From the NCBI GenBank assembly GCA_945877965.1, contig CAMCTH010000114.1:1-10310 (forward strand): a DNA stretch of 10,310 nt, given 5' to 3'. The stretch is from Planctomicrobium piriforme (lineage in GTDB: Bacteria > Planctomycetota > Planctomycetia > Pirellulales > PNKZ01). Under the pieces are notes generated by a model that was not told the DNA's origin, ran no database searches, and saw only the letters and a program-made list of their open reading frames with translations. A program made the translations under genes and the position numbers. The stretch's first letter is position 1. Each line of letters starts with the position of its first letter. Shown one piece after another: positions 6,590 through 10,310 of the stretch.

Positions 6590-7427
6590 TGCCGTGGCCG
6601 CTTCAGATCGTCCTCGCTATCTTGCCGTCTTCGGCACGTTTGCCCGGAACAGTCTCGTCCGCGACATGACGTTCCGGTGGAACTTCGTGCTCGACGCCGT
6701 GTCGTCGTTGTCGTGGGTCTTCATGCAGTTGATCTTCTTTCAGATCATCTTCAGTAATACCGACGAGATCGGCGCGAACACTGGCTGGCATCGCTGGGAG
6801 TTCTACATCTTTCTCGCAACGATGTATCTGGTGAACTCGCTCGTCGAGGCGTTCTTCATGCCCAACACCAGCGAGTTCAGCGAACTGATTCGCTCAGGCA
6901 ATCTCGACTTCGCATTGCTCAAGCCGATCGACACGCAGTTTCTGATCTCGCTGCAGAAGATCGAATGGTCGTCGCTGACGAATACGGTCTTTGCCCTCGG
7001 CCTGCTCACCGTCTCGCTGGGGCATTTGACGTATCAGCCGTCGCCGGGCGTGATCGTCTTATATTTCTTCTACGTCGGCTGCGGCGTCGCACTGCTCTAT
7101 AGCCTGATGATCGTCCTCGGGGCGATCAGCGTCTGGCTCGGGCGGAACGAGAGTCTGTACGACTTCTGGTTCTATATCACGAACTTCTCGCGCTATCCGA
7201 TGGAGATCTACGAAGGGCCGATCGGCACGCCGCTGCGACGGACGTTCACCTACCTGATTCCGATCTTGGTCGTCGTTAACGTGCCGGCCCGACTACTGGC
7301 CAAGCCGTTGGCCGATCAAGACTGGCGACTCGCCGGCTTCGGGCTCGCCGCGACGATCAGTTGTTTCTTGGTGTCGCGACGGCTATTTCATCGCGCCTTA
7401 GAGTCGTATCGCAGCGCGAGCAGTTAG
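6579..7427 (+). CDS. ABC-2 type transporter permease, second subunit
   Basis: This 282-residue protein resembles the COG3694 group, the usual heterodimer partner of the preceding permease. About six hydrophobic segments are seen, with the cytoplasmic signature IRSGNLDFALLKPID after the second; it parallels the signature of the first subunit, so the two are ancient paralogues. Two starts are possible. The ATG at 6579 overlaps the end of the first gene by 11 bases. The GTG at 6594 is in frame and has GGAGG (6581-6585) at an ideal 8-base distance, which gives 277 residues; I consider it at least as likely. Either way translation is probably coupled to the upstream gene. The C-terminus ends in a basic segment (RRLFHRALESYR). 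It converges on the next gene with only 14 bp between stops. Confidence 0.88.
   Translation: MEVDAVAASDRPRYLAVFGTFARNSLVRDMTFRWNFVLDAVSSLSWVFMQLIFFQIIFSNTDEIGANTGWHRWEFYIFLATMYLVNSLVEAFFMPNTSEFSELIRSGNLDFALLKPIDTQFLISLQKIEWSSLTNTVFALGLLTVSLGHLTYQPSPGVIVLYFFYVGCGVALLYSLMIVLGAISVWLGRNESLYDFWFYITNFSRYPMEIYEGPIGTPLRRTFTYLIPILVVVNVPARLLAKPLADQDWRLAGFGLAATISCFLVSRRLFHRALESYRSASS
6581..6585 (+). promoter_or_regulatory. Ribosome binding site inside the permease gene overlap
   Basis: GGAGG overlaps the last codons of the first permease gene. It is 8 bases before the in-frame GTG at 6594 and falls inside the reading frame if the ATG at 6579 is used. Its position favours the GTG start and translational coupling. 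Confidence 0.5.
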
Positions 7428-7449
7428 CAACTGTGTGAGCGCTAGCGCT
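7421..7449. other. Two adjacent inverted repeats at the convergent gene junction
   Basis: CAGTTAGCAACTG (7421-7433) is a 5-bp inverted repeat with a 3-base loop that contains the permease stop codon. AGCGCTAGCGCT (7438-7449) is a perfect 12-base palindrome that contains the stop codon of the opposite gene. Together they fill the gap between two convergent genes and could act as a weak bidirectional transcription end. Neither has a U-tract, so function is uncertain. Confidence 0.35.
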
Positions 7450-8101
7450 TGCTCGCCGCGTCGGGGTTCTTGTCGCCCCATAACCATCGCAGCACAAAGT
7501 GCGACGGTACGAAAATGATGATCGGTCCGGCGATCATGAGCAGGCCGAGATAGGCCAACGACGGCATCCACGTTTGCGGCGCTTTTTCGCTGAAGCCGTA
7601 GACGTAGTTGAGATTGACCGGCTGGTTCGGATTATCGACCGGCGCGGGAGGCGGCGGCATCAGAAAGTAAGAAACCAACAGTACGACCCACGCCAGCAAC
7701 GTCCAGTGCCACAGCGCTCGTCGGTCATAGCCGACCCGTGACGTCAACCACAACAACAAGAACGGCAGCCAGAGGTGGAACGACGACAGGAATCGCGTGA
7801 ACCAGGGAATGGCCGGGTTAAACATGTAGCTCGTCACGCCGCTGAGCGGCACGCCGATACATTCGGCCAGAAAGTCGACCGCCCAAATTAATTGAGGGAA
7901 GACGATGCCGACCGCGGGCATGGAGACGAGCCAGGAACTTTCACGCCACACGGCGATCGTCGTCATCAGCAGGGCAATGTCGCAAAAGTACAAGAAGTTC
8001 GTCGGGCCGTAGTCGAGCCAATATTTCGGCACCAACACGGCCGTAAAGGCGGTGAGGACCACTTTGACTGCGAGCGGTGTTGCTTGCGGTGCGCCGTTCA
8101 T
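7442..8101 (-). CDS. Unrecognised six-helix integral membrane protein
   Basis: I do not recognise a named family for this 219-residue protein. Six hydrophobic segments lie at about residues 11-29, 35-52, 58-80, 105-121, 130-148 and 180-205. The first four loops are short. The loop between segments five and six is long and distinctive: PPPPAPVDNPNQPVNLNYVY then GFSEKAPQTWMP, rich in Pro and Asn with aromatic residues, which looks conserved rather than filler. The tail WGDKNPDAASKR is hydrophilic. There is no export signal beyond the first helix and no catalytic motif I can name. The ATG at 8101 lacks a clear ribosome binding site. It is transcribed alone, converging with the permease pair and diverging from the TIM barrel operon, so context gives no function. 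Codon use is like its neighbours. Confidence 0.8.
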   Translation of the reverse strand: MNGAPQATPLAVKVVLTAFTAVLVPKYWLDYGPTNFLYFCDIALLMTTIAVWRESSWLVSMPAVGIVFPQLIWAVDFLAECIGVPLSGVTSYMFNPAIPWFTRFLSSFHLWLPFLLLWLTSRVGYDRRALWHWTLLAWVVLLVSYFLMPPPPAPVDNPNQPVNLNYVYGFSEKAPQTWMPSLAYLGLLMIAGPIIIFVPSHFVLRWLWGDKNPDAASKR

Positions 8102-8121
8102 GATGAAGTTGCGGGCTATGG

Positions 8122-8221
8122 TAATCGTTCGTCAACGCGAAAACCACCGCCTCGTATAATCGCTGCTTTCGCACCACGGGGCACCGGTCGCGGACGGCAG
8201 GCCCGACGATTACAATAATCG
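8122..8221. promoter_or_regulatory. Cluster of TAATCG hexamers in the divergent intergenic region
   Basis: TAATCG occurs at 8122-8127, 8157-8162 and 8216-8221, and inverted as CGATTA at 8207-8212. The last two make a perfect CGATTA-CAA-TAATCG inverted repeat. One copy overlaps the TATAAT box. By chance about 0.1 copy would be expected in this 174-bp gap on both strands, so the cluster may be operator half-sites controlling the membrane protein gene, the TIM barrel operon, or both. No regulator gene is nearby. Confidence 0.35.
8132..8160 (+). promoter_or_regulatory. Candidate sigma-70-type promoter of the TIM barrel/UbiA operon
   Basis: TATAAT at 8155-8160 matches the consensus -10 box exactly. 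With a 17-base spacer the -35 position holds TCAACG (8132-8137), which matches only half of the consensus. It points toward the TIM barrel gene and would give a leader of roughly 110 bases. In GC-rich DNA a perfect TATAAT in a divergent gap is suggestive but not decisive. Confidence 0.4.
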
Positions 8222-8275
8222 GCTCTCTCCGGTTGATAACGTCCCCATCTTCGCCCCCCTATTGCAGTCTTGCCG

Positions 8276-9139
8276 ATGAAGCTTGCTTTTAGTTCCAACG
8301 CCTACATGAAGTTTTCGATCGAAGCGACGATCGAACGGATCGCCGCGATCGGCTACGCCGGACTCGAGGTCCTGAGCGACGTGCCGCACGCTTGGCCCGT
8401 GAATTTGCTCCCCGAGCGAAAGCAGTCGATTCGCGATTCGCTGGCCAAGCACAAGTTGGGCGTATCGAACGTCAACGGCTTCATGATGAACGCCGTGAAC
8501 GATCCGCGGCAGCCGTATTGGCATCCGTCGTGGATCGAGCCCGATCCGCATTATCGGGCCATTCGCCGCGAGCACACGAAGCGAGCTTTGCTGTTGGCGG
8601 CCGAACTCGGCGCGAAGAATTTGCAGACCGAACCGGGCGGCCCGCTCGAACCGGGGCAGTCGTGGGACGATGCGGCGCAGATCTTTTACGATGAGATCAT
8701 GCCGTGCGTCGAAGTCGCTGAGAAGTGCGGCGTCGGTCTGCTTATCGAGCCCGAACCGGGACTGATGATCGAGACATTTGGACAGTACTTGAAGTTCGTC
8801 GAACGGATCGATTCGCCGGCCGTCGGGTTGAACTTCGACATCGGCCATGCCTATTGCGTCGGCGAAGACCCGCAAGATTGGGTCGCCAAGATGGCGCCGC
8901 ACACGCGGCATTACCACTTCGAAGATATCGCCGCCACGCGGGTTCATGCCCACATGGTGCCGGGCCGCGGTGCGATTGATTTTGAGGCGACGTTGCGGGC
9001 CGTTCAAGCGAGCGGCTACGACGGCTACGTCACCGTCGAGTTGTATCCCTACATCGACGACCCCGACGCCGCTGCGCGCGAAGCGTATGAATATCTGACG
9101 AAGCTCGCGGCGAAAATCGGCGTTACGTTTCAGAAGTAA
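8276..9139 (+). CDS. Xylose-isomerase-like TIM barrel protein (sugar phosphate isomerase/epimerase family)
   Basis: This 287-residue protein belongs to the AP-endonuclease-2/xylose isomerase-like TIM barrel superfamily, whose members isomerise or epimerise sugars and related polyols with a divalent metal. Likely metal and catalytic residues are at the expected strand ends: E158 in LLIEPEPG, D188 and H191 in NFDIGHA, H214 in HYHFED, and E255 in VTVELYPY. H226 and the GRG at 230-232 fit the loop that often binds phosphate or substrate. The N-terminus MKLAFSSNAY starts the first barrel strand; there is no signal peptide, so the protein is cytoplasmic. The ATG at 8276 is chosen over a TTG two codons upstream; neither has a clear ribosome binding site. 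It is followed after 15 bp by the UbiA gene and is surely in one operon with it. The substrate is unknown and may be an intermediate of the pathway the prenyltransferase-like protein serves. Confidence 0.88.
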   Translation: MKLAFSSNAYMKFSIEATIERIAAIGYAGLEVLSDVPHAWPVNLLPERKQSIRDSLAKHKLGVSNVNGFMMNAVNDPRQPYWHPSWIEPDPHYRAIRREHTKRALLLAAELGAKNLQTEPGGPLEPGQSWDDAAQIFYDEIMPCVEVAEKCGVGLLIEPEPGLMIETFGQYLKFVERIDSPAVGLNFDIGHAYCVGEDPQDWVAKMAPHTRHYHFEDIAATRVHAHMVPGRGAIDFEATLRAVQASGYDGYVTVELYPYIDDPDAAAREAYEYLTKLAAKIGVTFQK

Positions 9140-9154
9140 GGGCTCGAATCGCGT

Positions 9155-10099
9155 ATGCCCGATCTCAAGACGCTCGCTCAGCTCGTTCGCGCCCCCAACG
9201 TCTTCACGGCGGTGTCGAACATTTTGGGGGCGTACCTGCTGACGCACGAAGGGCTCGCCGATTGGCCGACCTGGACGTCGCTCGTCGCCTCGTCGGCCTG
9301 TCTCTATTGGGCCGGAATGGTGTTGAACGATGTCTATGACGTGGATCGCGACACGGCGGAACGGCCGTTCCGTCCGATTCCGTCGGGCCGCGTGGGCGTC
9401 GACGATGCGAGTCGGCTCGGCTGGGGACTGCTGATCGCCGGTGTGTTGTTCGCGGCCGCGACGTCGGCCCGATTGCAATCGCCGACCCCGGTGGTCGTCG
9501 GTGTGCTGTTGGCTGTGTGCGTTTGGCTGTACGACGGTCTGCTGAAACAAACGCCGATCGCACCGATCGCGATGGGCGCTTGTCGTTTCTTGAACGTGTT
9601 GCTCGGTTTCAGTCCCACGGCGACCGGTGTGTTCGATTGGCACCCGATGTTTTGGCTCATCGCGTCCGGAGTCGGCGTCTACACCGCGGGCCTCACCTGG
9701 TTCGCGCGAAATGAAGCGCAGGCCGAGTCGTCGCGGTTGCGGTTGACGCTCTCGCTGCTCGTCATGCTCGGCGGCATCGGGCTGATCGGTTGGTTTCCTG
9801 CGTGGTTCGACTCCGAGACGCCGGCCGTCGCCTTTCCGATCAAGGCCGAGCAGATGGGGATGGCGTGGTACGTCCTCTGGGGATTGTTCGGCCTGATCAC
9901 GTTGCGCCGAGCCGCGGCGGCGATCGCCGTGCCCGAGCCGATGTTCGTGCAAGCGGCGGTCAAGCAGGCGATCTTTTCGTTGGTGATATACGATGCCGCG
10001 ATCTGCGCCGCCGCGCGGGGCCCGATCCCGTATGCATTAATCGTCTTGGCCTTGCTCATTCCGATGAATCTCCTCGGCCGCTGGGTTTATTCGACCTAG
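9155..10099 (+). CDS. eboC: UbiA-superfamily membrane prenyltransferase, EboC-like
   Basis: This 314-residue membrane protein has the UbiA pattern of about eight to nine helices. The first Asp-rich motif is intact: NDVYDVDRD at residues 58-66, followed by ERPFRPIPSGR, which in the family binds Mg2+-diphosphate of an isoprenoid donor. YDGLLK at 126-131 and GACRFLNVLLGFSP at 141-154 resemble EboC, the UbiA-like member of ebo clusters. The second acidic motif, normally DxxxD, is reduced to E187 and E191 in FARNEAQAES, so the donor or activity may differ from classic UbiA. It would act in the inner membrane, attaching a prenyl chain to a polar acceptor; the acceptor is unknown. It sits 15 bp behind one TIM barrel gene and 13 bp before another. 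The symbol is assigned by resemblance and context, not by a search; a chlorophyll synthase-like or homogentisate-type relative is the main alternative. Confidence 0.8.
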   Translation: MPDLKTLAQLVRAPNVFTAVSNILGAYLLTHEGLADWPTWTSLVASSACLYWAGMVLNDVYDVDRDTAERPFRPIPSGRVGVDDASRLGWGLLIAGVLFAAATSARLQSPTPVVVGVLLAVCVWLYDGLLKQTPIAPIAMGACRFLNVLLGFSPTATGVFDWHPMFWLIASGVGVYTAGLTWFARNEAQAESSRLRLTLSLLVMLGGIGLIGWFPAWFDSETPAVAFPIKAEQMGMAWYVLWGLFGLITLRRAAAAIAVPEPMFVQAAVKQAIFSLVIYDAAICAAARGPIPYALIVLALLIPMNLLGRWVYST

Positions 10100-10112
10100 C
10101 AGAAGCAGAACG

Positions 10113-10310
10113 ATGTTACTCGGCTACAACACCAACGGGCTCGCGCATCACGATCCCTATCAAGCGGTAGAACTGTTGGCTGAGTTGGGTTACCGCAGCG
10201 TCGGGCTGACGATCGATCACGGCACGCTCAATCCCTACGGCGGACATGTGATGTCGCGCATCAAGCAGATGCGGCGAAAGCTCGACGAGCAAGGGATGCG
10301 CTCGGTCATC
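10113..10310 (+). CDS. Second xylose-isomerase-like TIM barrel protein, partial (C-terminus beyond right edge)
   Basis: The first 66 residues are present and the frame is open at the right edge. MLLGYNTNGLAHHDPYQAVE followed by LLAELGYRSVGLTIDH is the first barrel strand, helix and second strand of the sugar phosphate isomerase/epimerase (AP-endonuclease-2-like) fold. The NTNGLAHH stretch and the DHGTLNPYGG loop differ from the first TIM barrel protein of this operon, so it is a separate family member rather than a recent duplicate. No signal peptide is present. The ATG at 10113 follows the prenyltransferase stop by 13 bp, with only a weak AGAAG upstream, which fits translation within an operon. 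Function cannot be fixed without the rest of the protein and the next genes. Confidence 0.8.
   Translation, partial: MLLGYNTNGLAHHDPYQAVELLAELGYRSVGLTIDHGTLNPYGGHVMSRIKQMRRKLDEQGMRSVI

Noticed and set aside
8210..9952. A 580-codon open frame on the minus strand opposite the TIM barrel and UbiA genes
   Set aside because: It is rich in Arg, His, Asp and Gln with no domain, spans the junction of two well-supported plus-strand genes, and is explained by the GC-rich codon pattern of those genes.

Overview
The window is GC-rich and tightly coded, from a bacterium that most resembles a planctomycete of the Pirellulales type. That placement is an inference from gene content: a secreted sulfatase, a secreted two-domain SnoaL-like protein of a kind common in planctomycetes, a Gly-rich exported protein, and long, frequently strand-switching gene runs. 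No rRNA or other phylogenetic marker is present to confirm it. I count eleven protein genes, two of them cut by the window edges. I see no tRNA, rRNA, CRISPR array, insertion sequence or phage gene.

Positions 1-5488 hold five minus-strand genes, four with export signals. Read in transcription order they are a sulfatase, a HAD-superfamily phosphohydrolase (possible lipoprotein), an HdeD/DUF308 membrane protein, a SnoaL-like two-domain secreted protein, and a Gly-rich secreted protein that runs off the left edge. The HAD and HdeD genes are 43 bp apart and are probably co-transcribed. The other gaps (78-205 bp) could hold separate promoters or terminators. The theme is the cell envelope and periplasm, with removal of sulfate and phosphate from substrates.

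Positions 5744-7427 (plus strand) hold two overlapping ABC-2 type permease genes that should form a heterodimeric exporter channel. The ATPase gene that usually accompanies this family is not in the window. They converge on a minus-strand gene at 7442-8101 for an unrecognised six-helix membrane protein.

Positions 8276-10310 (plus strand) hold a compact operon: a xylose-isomerase-like TIM barrel protein, a UbiA-superfamily prenyltransferase resembling EboC, and the start of a second TIM barrel protein, with gaps of only 13-15 bp. This looks like part of an ebo-like cluster, a set known from cyanobacteria and some algal plastids and linked to the synthesis or traffic of a poorly known metabolite. 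It is the most promising lead here, and it continues beyond the right edge. The divergent region in front of it carries a consensus TATAAT box and four copies of a TAATCG hexamer.
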